64,000 nt of DNA from Pseudomonas iranensis (GTDB taxonomy: Bacteria; Pseudomonadota; Gammaproteobacteria; Pseudomonadales; Pseudomonadaceae): positions 1,550,001 to 1,614,000 of the forward strand of contig NZ_CP077092.1 of NCBI RefSeq assembly GCF_014268585.2, written 5' to 3'. Each line of letters starts with the position of its first letter. Position 1 is the first letter of the stretch. Shown piece after piece: positions 1 through 9,501 of the stretch. A model generated the notes under the pieces. It was given only the letters and a program-made list of their open reading frames with translations. It searched no databases and was not told the origin of the DNA. The position numbers were made by a program, and so were the translations under genes.

Positions 1-405
1 CGTGATCACATCGAAGAGCTGGCGCGTCAGCGCGTGGTCGGTACCGGTCCGGGCTACCAGTTCTGGGACGACGAACTCGGCGCGTTCTCCCTGGGCTCGT
101 TGCTCAACCGCACCGATTACGAGTATCGCGATGGCAGCAAGGACAACTTCTATTCCGTCGCGATGAAGTGGGACTATAACCGCTACCTGATCGGCAAGAA
201 GGTCGAGTTCTTCACCAATGGCGAAGTCGGCAAGCCGCTGTCGGGCGTTGCCGATTACGCGCTGGATGCCGAACTGGGCCTGCGCTACAAGGTCACCGAC
301 TGGGCCTCGCTCAACCTCAAGGCCGAGCGCGACATCATCAGCGGCACCAACGATGCGGATCTGAACAAGACCCGTTATACCGCAGGGTTTGGTGTGGCCT
401 GGTAA
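1..405 (+). CDS. DUF481-type outer-membrane beta-barrel protein, C-terminal part
   Basis: The frame is open from base 1, so only about the last 134 residues are present. The peptide alternates short polar and aromatic strands (for example FYSVAMKWDYNRYL and LGLRYKVTDWASLNLKAERD) and ends in a C-terminal aromatic residue (GFGVAW), as in beta-barrels recognised by the BAM machinery. The strand pattern and the late 'Y-T-A-G-F-G-V-A-W' end resemble DUF481/YdiY-type proteins, whose role is unknown. A strong terminator follows at once, so this is the last gene of its transcript. The family call is moderate; an outer-membrane barrel end is more certain. Confidence 0.6.
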   Translation, partial: RDHIEELARQRVVGTGPGYQFWDDELGAFSLGSLLNRTDYEYRDGSKDNFYSVAMKWDYNRYLIGKKVEFFTNGEVGKPLSGVADYALDAELGLRYKVTDWASLNLKAERDIISGTNDADLNKTRYTAGFGVAW

Positions 406-427
406 GCACCTGCGCTAGAAAGGAGAA

Positions 428-450
428 AGCCCCGTGATTGCGGGGCTTTT
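428..450 (+). terminator. Rho-independent terminator after the beta-barrel gene
   Basis: A 7-bp GC stem (AGCCCCG / CGGGGCT) with a 6-base loop is followed by a short T run. It sits 23 bases after the stop codon of the barrel gene and just before the convergent end of the MORN-type gene. Confidence 0.8.
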
Positions 451-455
451 CATTG

Positions 456-1910
456 TCAGCTTTCTGCTTTGGTCTTGCTGACGGGAATCGAAACACATTC
501 TCCCTGCCTGACGCCCATCTGGTATTGGCATTGGTAGCTAAGGCTGCCGTCTTTCCTGAAGAAGCGCATCGGTCCATGCTCGGCGCCATCGATATAATCG
601 GTAAATGAAGCCATCTCACCGTTTTCGTGCCATGTCGTGGATGATCCGTGAAGGTTGCCGTCTTTGTATTTTCGATGTTCTTTAAGCTGGCCGGTCGCGT
701 ACCACTGTTTGAAGTCGCCCTGTTGGCGATGTTTTTCATCCCACTGCCACTGCAAGGTTTGCCTGCCTTGCTCATTCCATTGCTCATAGCTTCGTTGCAC
801 ACCGTCCCTGTAAAACTGTTTCTCTTTGACTGTCCCGTCGATGAAGTAAGTGGTTAGCCAGCCATCTGGCTTGCCGTCGACATTGGTGCGGGAGGTCTCA
901 ACGGCTCCATTATCAAAATAATGATTATTTGGCCCTTGGGATTTGCCGTTGATGAAAACGGTTTCGTACCTGATCTGTCCATTCGAGTGGTATCCAAGGG
1001 CAGGGCCGTGGAGAACGTCATTTCGATAACTGCTGCGCCCGATCAGCGTCCCGTCCTCGTCATATTCCAAATACTCGCCATCTACATGCTTGCCCAGATG
1101 CCAATTGTAGGACTCAGCGATTTTGCCATTTTCGTGATAGATAAATTGCCAACCCTCGAGATGGTTGTTGAGGTAGTTTTCACGCTTGATGACGACCCCT
1201 TGTTCGGAATATGTCAGCGCCTCGCCCTGACGCAGGCCGTTAGCATCATTCTGGTAGGTCCGGCGGGGTTTTCCGTTTCGATAGTAAGCTTTGTATGTCA
1301 GAACGGGTTTCGCTGAAGCGAAGTCTTCTCTGTCGACGTAATGCTCGCTGCGTAGACTTCGCGTGTCCCGGTAAAAAATTTGTGCTTGCCACGCCTGTTT
1401 TTCTTCGTCATAGGACATTGGCATTTTCAGGTAGTACAACGCCAGGCCTTCGCCGATCGGCTTGAGGTGCTCGTCCAGATAAAGCTTGTCGTCTGCCAGA
1501 GGGTTCGTCAGGTCTGCGCACTCCTCAGGAGTGCAGGGGCGTACCTTTTCGAAGAAGGCGCGTTTTCGCTCGCAAGCGGAGAGCGTCAGAATCAGGGGGA
1601 TTTTTTGGTCGATCAAGTCTTGGACTTCGCCGAGCGCTCGTCGAAATGATTCGTTCGGAATGCCCAATGATTCTGGCGTCAAATAGACCTCGTTGCTCCC
1701 GCAGGCGTGAGGAGTCGAGAGCGTCAGGAGCGCTGCGCCTCTGAGTTGCATCGAAGAGTGGCCATTGACTTCTGGTCCTTTCGCCAGATATGTCGCACGA
1801 GGGTTCATGCCGAGAATCACCGTCGGATGATCAGATTTGGTCTCTGCATTCAGAGGGGGGGCGAACGCCAACAGCAACGCGTTGAATGTGTTCCAAGAGA
1901 TGAATTGCAT
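456..1910 (-). CDS. Exported MORN-variant (YwqK-like) repeat protein
   Basis: I chose the ATG at 1910 because it opens a hydrophobic signal peptide (MQFISWNTFNALLLAFAPPLNA) and has GGAAG about 9 bases upstream; an in-frame ATG at 1961 would add 17 unlikely residues. The product has 484 residues. From about residue 200 it is a tandem array of units of about 23 residues of the type 'Y-x-N-G-x-x-x-x-x-x-Y-x-x-G-x-x-x-G', seen as YYRNGKPRRTY, YHENGKIAESY, YHSNGQIRYE and WHENGEMASF. These are MORN_2/YwqK-type repeats, often labelled 'antitoxin' without experimental support. It is probably periplasmic. The gene is monocistronic and convergent with its upstream neighbour. No partner toxin is visible. 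Confidence 0.75.
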   Translation of the reverse strand: MQFISWNTFNALLLAFAPPLNAETKSDHPTVILGMNPRATYLAKGPEVNGHSSMQLRGAALLTLSTPHACGSNEVYLTPESLGIPNESFRRALGEVQDLIDQKIPLILTLSACERKRAFFEKVRPCTPEECADLTNPLADDKLYLDEHLKPIGEGLALYYLKMPMSYDEEKQAWQAQIFYRDTRSLRSEHYVDREDFASAKPVLTYKAYYRNGKPRRTYQNDANGLRQGEALTYSEQGVVIKRENYLNNHLEGWQFIYHENGKIAESYNWHLGKHVDGEYLEYDEDGTLIGRSSYRNDVLHGPALGYHSNGQIRYETVFINGKSQGPNNHYFDNGAVETSRTNVDGKPDGWLTTYFIDGTVKEKQFYRDGVQRSYEQWNEQGRQTLQWQWDEKHRQQGDFKQWYATGQLKEHRKYKDGNLHGSSTTWHENGEMASFTDYIDGAEHGPMRFFRKDGSLSYQCQYQMGVRQGECVSIPVSKTKAES

Positions 1911-1990
1911 CCTGCTTCTTCCATGTGATTCCAGGGCGCGGATCATATAGAGCGGAGGCAAAAAGAGGGGCAGACAAAATATACAGACAC

Positions 1991-2019
1991 AAAAAAGCCC
2001 CGCTTTTAAGGGCGGGGCT
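1991..2019 (-). terminator. Terminator of the cold-shock gene
   Basis: On the minus strand an 8-bp stem (AGCCCCGC / GCGGGGCT) with an 8-base loop is followed by six T residues. It lies 22 bases after the stop of the cold-shock gene. Confidence 0.9.
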
Positions 2020-2040
2020 CTTTTCTAAAGAAGCTACAAG

Positions 2041-2250
2041 TTAGATAACTTGTACTTCTTCAGCTTGCATGCCTTTCTGACCGCGGGTAGCGATGAAAGA
2101 AACCTGTTGGCCTTCTTTCAGGCTTTTGAAGCCGTCGGATTGGATAGCTTTGAAGTGAACGAACAGGTCGTCACCGGATTGTGGAGTGATGAAGCCGAAG
2201 CCTTTTTCATCGTTGAACCACTTAACGGTACCGGTTTGGCGATTAGACAT
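2041..2250 (-). CDS. Cold-shock domain protein (CspA/CapB family)
   Basis: A 69-residue single cold-shock domain. It has the family start ([15 protein letters not shown]) with RNP1 (KGFGFI) and RNP2 (LFVHF), the nucleic-acid-binding surface of Csp proteins, and the usual family length. It should act as an RNA chaperone or transcription antiterminator in the cytoplasm. The start has a clear AGGAG 8 bases upstream. The gene has its own terminator, and the gap upstream is long enough for the long 5' leader typical of csp genes. Pseudomonads carry several paralogues and I cannot say which one this is, so no symbol is given. Confidence 0.95.
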   Translation of the reverse strand: MSNRQTGTVKWFNDEKGFGFITPQSGDDLFVHFKAIQSDGFKSLKEGQQVSFIATRGQKGMQAEEVQVI

Positions 2251-2605
2251 GGTGTAACTCCTTGAACAAAGATAACTGCGACTCAGGAAGAACCCTGGCC
2301 GAGACTGAGTGCAAAGAGCAGGAAAAATTCTTGTAGATGGTTGGATCGAAATTCAACATATCGTGTAGAGATTCTCAGTGACACAAGCAACACAGTGACG
2401 CCACCTTAACCCTTTTTCCGGAACGTGCCAATGTTTCTTGCAAAGGATTCTGTGTTTTAGGGATCGGCGGTGCGACGGTTCGTCGCCACAGCGCGTAAAT
2501 ACGGGGTGTTCGCCGAGAATTGCGTTGCGCACTTTGATCGCGGCGACGCGCCCGGTAAGATGCCGGACAGAATTTTTCCACCTCGCTATTCAGGACAAAC
2601 CCGCC
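2251..2605. promoter_or_regulatory. Divergent gap: csp leader and dcd upstream region
   Basis: A 355-bp gap between the divergent cold-shock gene and dcd. The half next to the cold-shock gene probably holds its long leader RNA. I could not identify a cold box or core promoter by eye. Reading frames crossing the gap (such as the N-terminal extension of the dcd frame) have atypical composition and no ribosome-binding site. Confidence 0.4.
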
Positions 2606-3172
2606 ATGAGCATCAAATCGGACAAGTGGATTCGCCGCATGGCGCAGGAACACGGCATGATCGAACCGTTCGTCGAGCGCCAGATGCGCGGCAGCGACGA
2701 CAGCCGGGTGATTTCCTACGGCGTATCGAGCTACGGCTACGACGTGCGTTGCACCAACCACTTCAAGGTGTTCACCAACATCAACTCGGCCATTGTTGAC
2801 CCGAAGAACTTCGACGCCGGCAGCTTCGTCGACATCCACAGCGACGTCTGCATCATTCCGCCGAACTCCTTCGCCCTGGCCAGCACCGTCGAGTACTTCC
2901 GCATTCCGCGTAACGTGCTGACCATCTGCCTGGGTAAAAGCACCTACGCGCGCTGCGGCATCATCGTCAACGTCACTCCGCTCGAGCCTGAGTGGGAAGG
3001 TCATGTGACGCTGGAGTTCTCGAACACCACCAATCTGCCGGCGAAAATCTACGCCAACGAAGGCGTGGCGCAGATGCTCTTCCTCGAATCCGATGAAGAA
3101 TGTGAAGTTTCCTACAAGGATCGTGGCGGCAAATATCAGGGCCAGCGTGGCGTAACCTTGCCGCGTACCTGA
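2606..3172 (+). CDS. dcd: dCTP deaminase
   Basis: A 188-residue protein of the trimeric dUTPase/dCTP deaminase fold. It converts dCTP to dUTP and feeds dTTP synthesis. Family motifs are present: the start [21 protein letters not shown], the substrate-loop segment [11 protein letters not shown], and [16 protein letters not shown], whose Glu belongs to the catalytic site. The length is normal for Dcd. I took the ATG at 2606 because the family begins there; the frame is open further upstream without similarity. AGGAC lies about 10 bases upstream. A terminator follows. Confidence 0.97.
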   Translation: MSIKSDKWIRRMAQEHGMIEPFVERQMRGSDDSRVISYGVSSYGYDVRCTNHFKVFTNINSAIVDPKNFDAGSFVDIHSDVCIIPPNSFALASTVEYFRIPRNVLTICLGKSTYARCGIIVNVTPLEPEWEGHVTLEFSNTTNLPAKIYANEGVAQMLFLESDEECEVSYKDRGGKYQGQRGVTLPRT

Positions 3173-3206
3173 TCGACCATCCGACGGATGTCGGGAATTC
3201 TTTGGC

Positions 3207-3241
3207 GGGCAGACACTCTATGGGGTGTACTGCCCGTTTTT
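3207..3241 (+). terminator. Terminator after dcd
   Basis: GGGCAG...CTGCCC outer stem with an inner ACACTC/GGGTGT pairing, followed by G and five T residues. A small extra hairpin (CCGAC-GGAT-GTCGG, 3181-3194) precedes it. Confidence 0.8.
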
Positions 3242-3279
3242 GTTACACACAAATTCGGGCCTTCACTGAGGAGTGCCCT

Positions 3280-3489
3280 ATGAAGATCGACCCGCGAATC
3301 AGCGCTGAACTGGCAAGGCTTGAGCCCAATCAGATAGGCGTTCTGGCTTGGTCGTTACTGGCGAATCCGTCTTTGAGCCTGTCCGGCGGCGTGCCCGGCC
3401 AGCCCGATCCCGATACTCCCAACGAACAACCGACCGAACCAGGCGAACCGACGCTGCCGGATGAGCCGCCGCCGGCGCCTGTTGCCTGA
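3280..3489 (+). CDS. Small acidic proline-rich protein of unknown function
   Basis: A 69-residue protein with a strong GAGGAG six bases before the ATG; upstream in-frame starts have no ribosome-binding site. The N-terminal half (MKIDPRISAELARLEPNQIG...) looks like one or two short helices. The C-terminal half is a Pro/Glu/Asp-rich tail (PDPDTPNEQPTEPGEPTLPD) that is probably disordered. There is no signal peptide or membrane segment. I do not recognise a family. It is the only gene between the dcd terminator and the convergent pdeM gene. Confidence 0.6.
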   Translation: MKIDPRISAELARLEPNQIGVLAWSLLANPSLSLSGGVPGQPDPDTPNEQPTEPGEPTLPDEPPPAPVA

Positions 3490-3501
3490 TCCACTGTCAT
3501 G

Positions 3502-3552
3502 AATATGGCCCGTCAGTCTGATCGATTTGCGATCTAGCTGACGGGCCATATT
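3502..3552. repeat. Long near-perfect palindrome at a convergent gene junction
   Basis: Two perfect 15-base arms (AATATGGCCCGTCAG and its complement) enclose an inner GATCG/CGATC pair. The right arm includes the pdeM stop codon. No T run follows on either strand, so it is not a classical terminator. It could still block read-through or protect both 3' ends. Confidence 0.8.
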
Positions 3553-4187
3553 TCGTTGTCGCCGATCACGAAGACCTTGCAGCTGTCATCGCGCTCGACC
3601 TGATAGCCGCCGGTAAACGCACCGAATGCCGGCATCAGGCTGATGCGCTCACCGAGTCTGAAACAAGCCAGGCGCAAGCTTTGCCGACCTTTGCCATGCA
3701 GCCGATAGACCGGGTGAACGTGGCCGGCGAGCACGTGCCGTTCCGGATGCGCATCGGGCTCATGCTGCAAGGCAAACGGCCCGAGTAACAGCGGTTCTGG
3801 CACCACGCGCATATTCAGCGAGGCCGGCGGGTCGCCTGCGCGTTTGTCATGGTTGCCGCGAATCAGCGTCATCGGCAGGTCAGCGTGCCGCGCTCGCCAC
3901 TCTGCCAGCGCATTCAGTGTGGTCGGGACATGGGAACCAGGCCCATGCAGAAAATCCCCGAGAAAAATCAATTGGCGACACGGCAGCCGCGCCAGCAATG
4001 CGTCGATCACCTCGATGTTGCTCGCCGTCGTGCCATGCGGCACCGGCTGGCCGAGGCTGCGATAGGCCGCCGCCTTACCGAAGTGCACATCGGCGATCAG
4101 CAATGCTTCCTGCGCTGGCCAGTACAGGGCTTTCTCCGGCAGCAGCCACAACTCCTCACCGGCCAAACGCACTGGGTACGCACTCAC
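3534..4187 (-). CDS. pdeM: Ligase-associated DNA damage response endonuclease PdeM
   Basis: A 217-residue calcineurin-like metallophosphoesterase. The metal-binding motifs are complete and in order: IADVHFG, LGDFLHG, RGNHDK and AGHVHP. This is the MPE partner encoded with bacterial Lhr helicase, an ATP-dependent ligase and an SNM1-like exonuclease. Its start overlaps the lhr stop by 4 bases (ATGA), so the two are translationally coupled. The ligase and exonuclease of the set lie 5-7 kb further on, beyond the transporter genes. A role in DNA repair is inferred from the family and context. Confidence 0.92.
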   Translation of the reverse strand: MSAYPVRLAGEELWLLPEKALYWPAQEALLIADVHFGKAAAYRSLGQPVPHGTTASNIEVIDALLARLPCRQLIFLGDFLHGPGSHVPTTLNALAEWRARHADLPMTLIRGNHDKRAGDPPASLNMRVVPEPLLLGPFALQHEPDAHPERHVLAGHVHPVYRLHGKGRQSLRLACFRLGERISLMPAFGAFTGGYQVERDDSCKVFVIGDNEIWPVS

Positions 4188-6673
4188 GACGATTTTCCGT
4201 TATCAGCGGTTTTTTCCAGGTCACCGACCATTCTTCTGATCCTGTCAGCCAGTTTTTCCGAACTCATGCTCTCGCGCATCCGCTCCACCAGCAGCGGAAA
4301 GCCCAGTGGGGTAGGACGTTTAACCTGATGCACGTCGAGTTTCATCTGATTGATCCGCTCCAATGTCTGTTCCAAACGACGAATATCCAGTTCCTCGCGT
4401 AGGACTTCTTCCCCTGCCTGGGCCAAGAGCAGATTGTCGGCGTCGTATTGTTTGAATACCTGGAAAAACAGACCACTCGACGCCTGCACCTGGCGGGTGC
4501 TTTTCGGTGCGCCCGGATACCCGGCGAAGACCAGCCCGGCGATCCGCGCGATTTCGCGGAAGCGGCGCAACGCCAGTTCACCGGCATTGAGACTGGCCAG
4601 CACATCCAGCAACAAGTCATCGGCGTTGAACAGGTGAGCGTCGAGATGCGCGGCCCAATCCACCGGCGTGGCGCTGAGCAGTTCCAGGCCGTAATCATTC
4701 ACGGCAATCGAGAAGGTCACCGGTTGCCGCTGACTGACGCGCCACGCCAGCAGGCTCGCCAGTCCCAGATGCACTTGGCGCCCGGCGAACGGATAGAGGA
4801 AAAGATGCCAGCCTTCGCGGGATTTCAGTACCTCGGCCAGCAGATTTTCCGTGGTGGGCAAGCCGGACCAGCGTATCTGCGTCTCCAGCAGCGGCCGCAG
4901 CGCGTGCATTTCCGGGCCGTTGAACTGACCTTGAGCAGCGGCGCTGAAGCGCGTCACCACCGCTTCGGCCAGTTCGTTGGATAACGGCATGCGCCCGCCA
5001 TTCCAGCGCGGCACGGCGGCTTTTTTTGCGGTGCTGCGTTTGACGTAGGCGGTCATGTTTTCCACCCGCACCAGCTCCAGCAAGCGCCCGGCGAAGAGGA
5101 AACCATCGCCGGGTTTCAGCCGGGCGATAAAGCCTTCCTCGACGCTGCCCAGCTGTTTCCCGCCGCCGCCCTTGCTCCAGAATTTCAGGTTGATGCTCGC
5201 GTCGCTGACGATGGTGCCGATGCTCATGCGATGGCGCCGCGCCAGACGCGCATCCGGCACACGCCAGACGCCGTGTTCGTCCGGCTCGACCCGGCGGTAA
5301 TCCGGATACGCTGTAAGAGACATCCCGCCATGGCGTACGAACGCCAGCGCCCAGGCCCAGTCTGCCGCTGTCAGGTCACGATAAGCCCAGGCACCACGGA
5401 CTTCTTCGTACAAGTCTTCAGGAATAAACCCACCGCCAAGGGCCATGCTGACCAAATGCTGGACCAGCACATCCAGCGGCTTGTGCGGTGACAGACGCGG
5501 CTCGATGCGCCGCTGTTCGACGGCGTCGCGTGCGGCAACCGCTTCGATCAGTTCAAGACTGTGGGTCGGCACCAGCGTCACCCGCGAGGTGCGCCCCGGC
5601 GCGTGGCCGGAACGGCCGGCACGTTGCATCAAGCGCGCGACGCCTTTCGCCGAGCCGATCTGCAGCACGCGCTCGACCGGGAGGAAATCCACACCCAAGT
5701 CCAGGCTCGAAGTGCAGACCACCGCTTTCAACTGGCCATTCTTCACCGCCTGCTCGACCCAGTCGCGGGTATCGCGTGACAGTGAGCTGTGGTGCAGCGC
5801 GATCAACCCGGCCCAGTCCGGCCGCGCTTCCAGCAGCGCCTGATACCAGATCTCCGATTGCGCGCGGGTGTTGGTGAACACCAGGCTGCTGGCGCAGGCG
5901 TCGAGCTCGGCCACCACTTGCGGCAGCATCTTCAGACCGATGTGGCCGGCCCAGGGGAAACGCTCGATGGCCGGTGGCAGCAGGGTGTCGACTTGCAGGG
6001 TTTTTTCGCTTTTGCCCTGAACACTGACGCCGCCGCCCTGTGGGATCAGCACTTGCTCGGCGTGGGATTGATTACCGAGGGTGGCGGACACGCCCCAAAC
6101 GATCAGTTCCGGCTGCCAATGACGCAGGCGGGCGAGGGCCAGTTGCAATTGCACGCCACGCTTGTTGCCGAGCAACTCGTGCCATTCATCGACGACGATC
6201 ATGCGCAGGCTCGACAACGCCGTGCGCGCATCGGCGCGGGCCAGTAGCAGAGTCAGGCTTTCCGGGGTGGTGATCAGCGTCGTCGGCAGGCGTCGGCCCT
6301 GGCGGGCGCGTTCGCTGCTGCTGGTGTCGCCGGTGCGTAGGCCGATGCTCCACGGAATCTGTAAATCATCTACCGGGCTTTGCAGCGCGCGGGCGGTATC
6401 GGCGGCGAGGGCGCGCATCGGCGTGATCCACAGCACCGTCAACGGCTCGGCCGGCGGTTTGCGTTTGCGCGGTATGGCCACGGGCGGTTGCAGACGGGCG
6501 AAGCGGTTGAGCGCAGCAAACCACACCGCATAGGTTTTGCCGGCGCCGGTGCTGGCGTGGAGCAATCCGGACTCACCGTTTTTCACCGCCGCCCACACCT
6601 GTTTCTGAAAGGCGAACGGCTTCCAGTCGCGGGCGCTGAACCAGGTTTTTGCAAAGTCGGGGGATTTCGCCAT
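4184..6673 (-). CDS. lhr: Ligase-associated DEXH-box helicase Lhr (Lhr-Core)
   Basis: An 829-residue superfamily-2 3'-5' helicase of Lhr-Core size. It shows Walker A ([11 protein letters not shown]), the DEXH-type box VVDEWHEL, motif III (VSATLGN) and motif VI (QRAGRSGH), followed by the winged-helix and Lhr-specific region. It probably unwinds DNA or RNA:DNA duplexes during repair with PdeM, the ligase and the exonuclease. It is the first gene of the lhr-pdeM unit. REP elements and the end of aotP lie upstream, so it must have its own promoter in about 190 bases. Confidence 0.95.
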   Translation of the reverse strand: MAKSPDFAKTWFSARDWKPFAFQKQVWAAVKNGESGLLHASTGAGKTYAVWFAALNRFARLQPPVAIPRKRKPPAEPLTVLWITPMRALAADTARALQSPVDDLQIPWSIGLRTGDTSSSERARQGRRLPTTLITTPESLTLLLARADARTALSSLRMIVVDEWHELLGNKRGVQLQLALARLRHWQPELIVWGVSATLGNQSHAEQVLIPQGGGVSVQGKSEKTLQVDTLLPPAIERFPWAGHIGLKMLPQVVAELDACASSLVFTNTRAQSEIWYQALLEARPDWAGLIALHHSSLSRDTRDWVEQAVKNGQLKAVVCTSSLDLGVDFLPVERVLQIGSAKGVARLMQRAGRSGHAPGRTSRVTLVPTHSLELIEAVAARDAVEQRRIEPRLSPHKPLDVLVQHLVSMALGGGFIPEDLYEEVRGAWAYRDLTAADWAWALAFVRHGGMSLTAYPDYRRVEPDEHGVWRVPDARLARRHRMSIGTIVSDASINLKFWSKGGGGKQLGSVEEGFIARLKPGDGFLFAGRLLELVRVENMTAYVKRSTAKKAAVPRWNGGRMPLSNELAEAVVTRFSAAAQGQFNGPEMHALRPLLETQIRWSGLPTTENLLAEVLKSREGWHLFLYPFAGRQVHLGLASLLAWRVSQRQPVTFSIAVNDYGLELLSATPVDWAAHLDAHLFNADDLLLDVLASLNAGELALRRFREIARIAGLVFAGYPGAPKSTRQVQASSGLFFQVFKQYDADNLLLAQAGEEVLREELDIRRLEQTLERINQMKLDVHQVKRPTPLGFPLLVERMRESMSSEKLADRIRRMVGDLEKTADNGKSS

Positions 6674-6760
6674 GCCGGCTGCGTGCGCTCTGGAGGTGTT
6701 GTTTCAGAGACAGCGAAGCGGGGGGACAAGTTTAACTTTGTCGGTCGGTGGATTCCCCCT

Positions 6761-6848
6761 GTGGGAGCGAGCCTGCTCGCGAATGCGATGTCTCATTCAA
6801 CATTGATGTTGATTGATAAACCGCTTTCGCGAGCAGGCTCGCTCCCAC
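6761..6848. repeat. REP doublet (GTGGGAGCGAGCCTGCTCGC family)
   Basis: Two 23-base REP units in inverted orientation (6761-6783 and 6826-6848) are separated by about 42 bases. Each unit is itself a hairpin (GCGAGC...GCTCGC). It lies between the aotP stop and the lhr start and may form a transcript-end hairpin. Confidence 0.95.
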
Positions 6849-6867
6849 ACAGGGTTGGGTGCCAACC

Positions 6868-7632
6868 TTATTTAAGATTGCCGCTGAGGAACTGCTTCAG
6901 CCGTTCGCTTTTCGGATTGCCCAGCACGTCTTCAGGTGCACCTTCTTCCTCCACCAGACCCTGATGCAGAAACAGCACCTGATTCGACACCTTGCGCGCA
7001 AAACTCATTTCATGGGTAACCATGATCATCGTCCGACCTTCCTCGGCCAGACCCTGAATCACTTTCAGCACTTCGCCGACCAGTTCCGGGTCGAGTGCCG
7101 AGGTCGGTTCGTCGAACAGCATCACTTCCGGTTCCATCGCCAGTGCCCGGGCGATCGCCACGCGCTGTTGCTGACCGCCGGACAGAAACGCCGGGTATTG
7201 ATCGGCGACCCGCGCCGGCAAGCCGACTTTGTCCAGATAACGTCGGGCCCGATCCTCGGCTTCCTGTTTGCTGCAACCGAGCACCCGGCGCGGGGCCATG
7301 GTGATGTTTTCCAGCACGGTCATGTGGCTCCACAGGTTGAAATGCTGGAACACCATCGCCAACCGCGTGCGCAGGCGTTGCAGTTCATCGGCGTCGGCGA
7401 CGTGCATGCCGTGGCGGTCGGTGACCATGCGGATCGATTGGCCATCAAGGCTCATGGCGCCGTCATTCGGTTGCTCGAGGAAATTGATGCAGCGCAAAAA
7501 GGTGCTTTTGCCCGAGCCGCTGGCGCCGATCAGGCTGATCACGTCGCCGGTTTTGGCCTTGAGCGAAACGCCTTTGAGCACCTGATGATCGCCATAGCTT
7601 TTGTGCAGGCCTTCAACGGTCAGTTTGTACAT
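6868..7632 (-). CDS. aotP: Arginine/ornithine-type ABC transporter ATPase
   Basis: A 254-residue ABC ATPase of the polar amino acid uptake class. Walker A is GASGSGKST, the signature is LSGGQQQR, Walker B is [12 protein letters not shown] and the H-loop is VTHE. The insertion before the Q-loop ([17 protein letters not shown]) is typical of HisP/AotP. It energises uptake of basic amino acids with the two permeases encoded upstream. It is the last gene of a five-gene operon in the order J-Q-M-O-P, matching the aot operon of P. aeruginosa. There argR normally follows; here no argR follows, so a HisP-like paralogue cannot be excluded. Confidence 0.85.
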   Translation of the reverse strand: MYKLTVEGLHKSYGDHQVLKGVSLKAKTGDVISLIGASGSGKSTFLRCINFLEQPNDGAMSLDGQSIRMVTDRHGMHVADADELQRLRTRLAMVFQHFNLWSHMTVLENITMAPRRVLGCSKQEAEDRARRYLDKVGLPARVADQYPAFLSGGQQQRVAIARALAMEPEVMLFDEPTSALDPELVGEVLKVIQGLAEEGRTMIMVTHEMSFARKVSNQVLFLHQGLVEEEGAPEDVLGNPKSERLKQFLSGNLK

Positions 7633-7644
7633 GGACGAGCATCC

Positions 7645-8763
7645 TCAAGGCGAAAGTAGGTAGCCGCTGCGATAGGCTTCGGCGCCCGCGACGTGGGCGA
7701 TGACCATGCCGGCAGTGGCCATGCGCCGCAGCGAGCGCGCATACAGCATGCCGGCGGCGGTGCAATGAATGGGGGTGACCTTGTCGTGGACCGGGTCAAT
7801 GATTTCGGCGATCTGCTGGCCGGCTTCCAGGTATTGGCCGGGTGTGGCGCAGTACACCAACAGGCCACCCACTGGCGTGGTCACCGGTTCGACCCCGGCC
7901 AGCGGCGTGGCCGGGTGCGGCAGTGGCGGTTGCGGCTTGGTCTCGCCGACGATGGCATCGAACTGGATCAGGTAATCGATCAGCGCCTGACAATCGCGGC
8001 TGGCCAGCGGGTGATTGACGTCGCCCTGACCGCGCAATTCGACGGTCACCGAGAAGCTGCCCAGCGGAATCTCGAACTGCTCACCGAAGCGCTCGCGCAG
8101 TTGCCACCAGAGCAGGGTGAAGCACTCGTCGAACGACTGCCCGCCGGAATCCGTAGCGAGCAGACTGGCCTGGGCTTCGATATAGCGCGCCAGCGGCTCG
8201 ACCTGCGGCCAGGCTTCGGGCGTGGTGTACAGGTGCACCACCGATTCGAAGTCACAATGCAAGTCCAGCACCATATCGGCATCGCAGGCCAGGCGTTGCA
8301 GGGTCAGACGCTGGGATTGCAGTTGTGTGGTCGGCGTCTGACGGTCGAGGGCGTTGCGCAGGCTGGCGCGGATCAGTTCGAGGTTGTGCTGCGCATCGTC
8401 GTTCAACTGGCCTTCGATGGCGTTGCCGATTTCTTCGCTGAGGTCGACGAACCAGCGATTGAAGTTCTGCCCACTCTCGAGGTCGTAACGGCCCAGCGGC
8501 ACATCCATCAGCACTTGTTCGAGGCCGACCGGATTGGCCACCGGCACCAGGACGATTTCGCTGCGCAGGCGGCCGGCGGCTTCCAGCTCGGCGAGACGCT
8601 GCTTGAGGTGCCAGGCGACCAGCATGCCGGGCAGTTCGTCGGCGTGCAGCGAGGCCTGAATGTACACCTTGCCCTTGGCCTGCTGTGGGCCGAAGTGGAA
8701 ACTGTGAATCTGCCGTGCGGTCCCCGGCAGCGGGGCCAGCAAGTCATGAATCTGGTGGCGCAT
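7645..8763 (-). CDS. aotO: Succinylglutamate desuccinylase/aspartoacylase-family protein AotO
   Basis: A 372-residue zinc carboxypeptidase-like (M14/AstE-ASPA) protein. It carries the zinc-ligand pair in LHADE (His-x-x-Glu) and a later histidine in LDLHCD. C-terminal residues from about 280 form a small lipoyl-like beta domain (PLAGVEPVTTPVGGLLVYCATPGQ). The gene lies 12 bases before aotP and 28 bases after the aotM stop, in the position of aotO in the P. aeruginosa aot operon. Its substrate is not established. It may process an acylated amino acid or dipeptide brought in by the transporter. Confidence 0.8.
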   Translation of the reverse strand: MRHQIHDLLAPLPGTARQIHSFHFGPQQAKGKVYIQASLHADELPGMLVAWHLKQRLAELEAAGRLRSEIVLVPVANPVGLEQVLMDVPLGRYDLESGQNFNRWFVDLSEEIGNAIEGQLNDDAQHNLELIRASLRNALDRQTPTTQLQSQRLTLQRLACDADMVLDLHCDFESVVHLYTTPEAWPQVEPLARYIEAQASLLATDSGGQSFDECFTLLWWQLRERFGEQFEIPLGSFSVTVELRGQGDVNHPLASRDCQALIDYLIQFDAIVGETKPQPPLPHPATPLAGVEPVTTPVGGLLVYCATPGQYLEAGQQIAEIIDPVHDKVTPIHCTAAGMLYARSLRRMATAGMVIAHVAGAEAYRSGYLLSP

Positions 8764-8790
8764 TGTTATCTCTTTATTTTCAAACCGGTG

Positions 8791-9501
8791 CTAGTGAGTC
8801 GGCCCGAGGAAGGCCAGCCAGCGGCGTTCGGCGAGGCGGAACAGGCCGACCAGCGCAAAAGTAATGGTCAGGTAGATCAGCGCGGCGATGCCGAACGACT
8901 GGAAGGTCAGGAAGGTCGCCGAGTTGGCATCCCGCGCGACTTTCAGAATATCGGGAATGGTCGCGGTGAACGCCACGGTGGTCGAGTGCAGCATCAGGAT
9001 CACTTCGTTGCTGTAGTAAGGCAACGAGCGGCGCAATGCCGACGGCATGATCACGTAGGCGTACAACTTCCAGCCGGTCAGGCCATAAGCCTTGGCCGCT
9101 TCGACTTCGCCGTGGTTCATGCTGCGAATTGCCCCGGCGAAAATCTCCGTGGTGTACGCGCAGGTATTGAGCGCGAAGGCGAGGATCGTGCAGTTCATCG
9201 CATCGCGAAAGAAACTGTCGAGGATCGGCTGTTCTCGTACGGCGGCGAGGCTGTAGATGCCCGTGTAGCAGATCAGCAGCTGGATATACAGCGGCGTGCC
9301 ACGGAACAGATAGGTGTAGAACTGCACCGGCCAGCGAATGTAGAAGTGCGGCGAGACGCGGGCAATCGACAATGGGATCGAGACGACGAAGCCGATGCAG
9401 ATCGAGGCGGTCAGCAGCCACATCGTCATCGCCAGCCCGGTGATGTTCTGGCCGTCGGTATAAAGGAAGGCGCGCCAATATTCCTGCAGGAGTTCGATCA
9501 T
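8791..9501 (-). CDS. aotM: Basic amino acid ABC transporter permease AotM
   Basis: A 236-residue inner-membrane permease of the HisM type with about five membrane helices. The EAA loop reads GEVEAAKAYGLTGWKLYAYVIMP and docks the ATPase; the RGTPLYIQLL segment is a family signature. It pairs with AotQ as a heterodimer. Its start overlaps the aotQ stop by 4 bases, which suggests coupled translation and equal amounts. Confidence 0.9.
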   Translation of the reverse strand: MIELLQEYWRAFLYTDGQNITGLAMTMWLLTASICIGFVVSIPLSIARVSPHFYIRWPVQFYTYLFRGTPLYIQLLICYTGIYSLAAVREQPILDSFFRDAMNCTILAFALNTCAYTTEIFAGAIRSMNHGEVEAAKAYGLTGWKLYAYVIMPSALRRSLPYYSNEVILMLHSTTVAFTATIPDILKVARDANSATFLTFQSFGIAALIYLTITFALVGLFRLAERRWLAFLGPTH

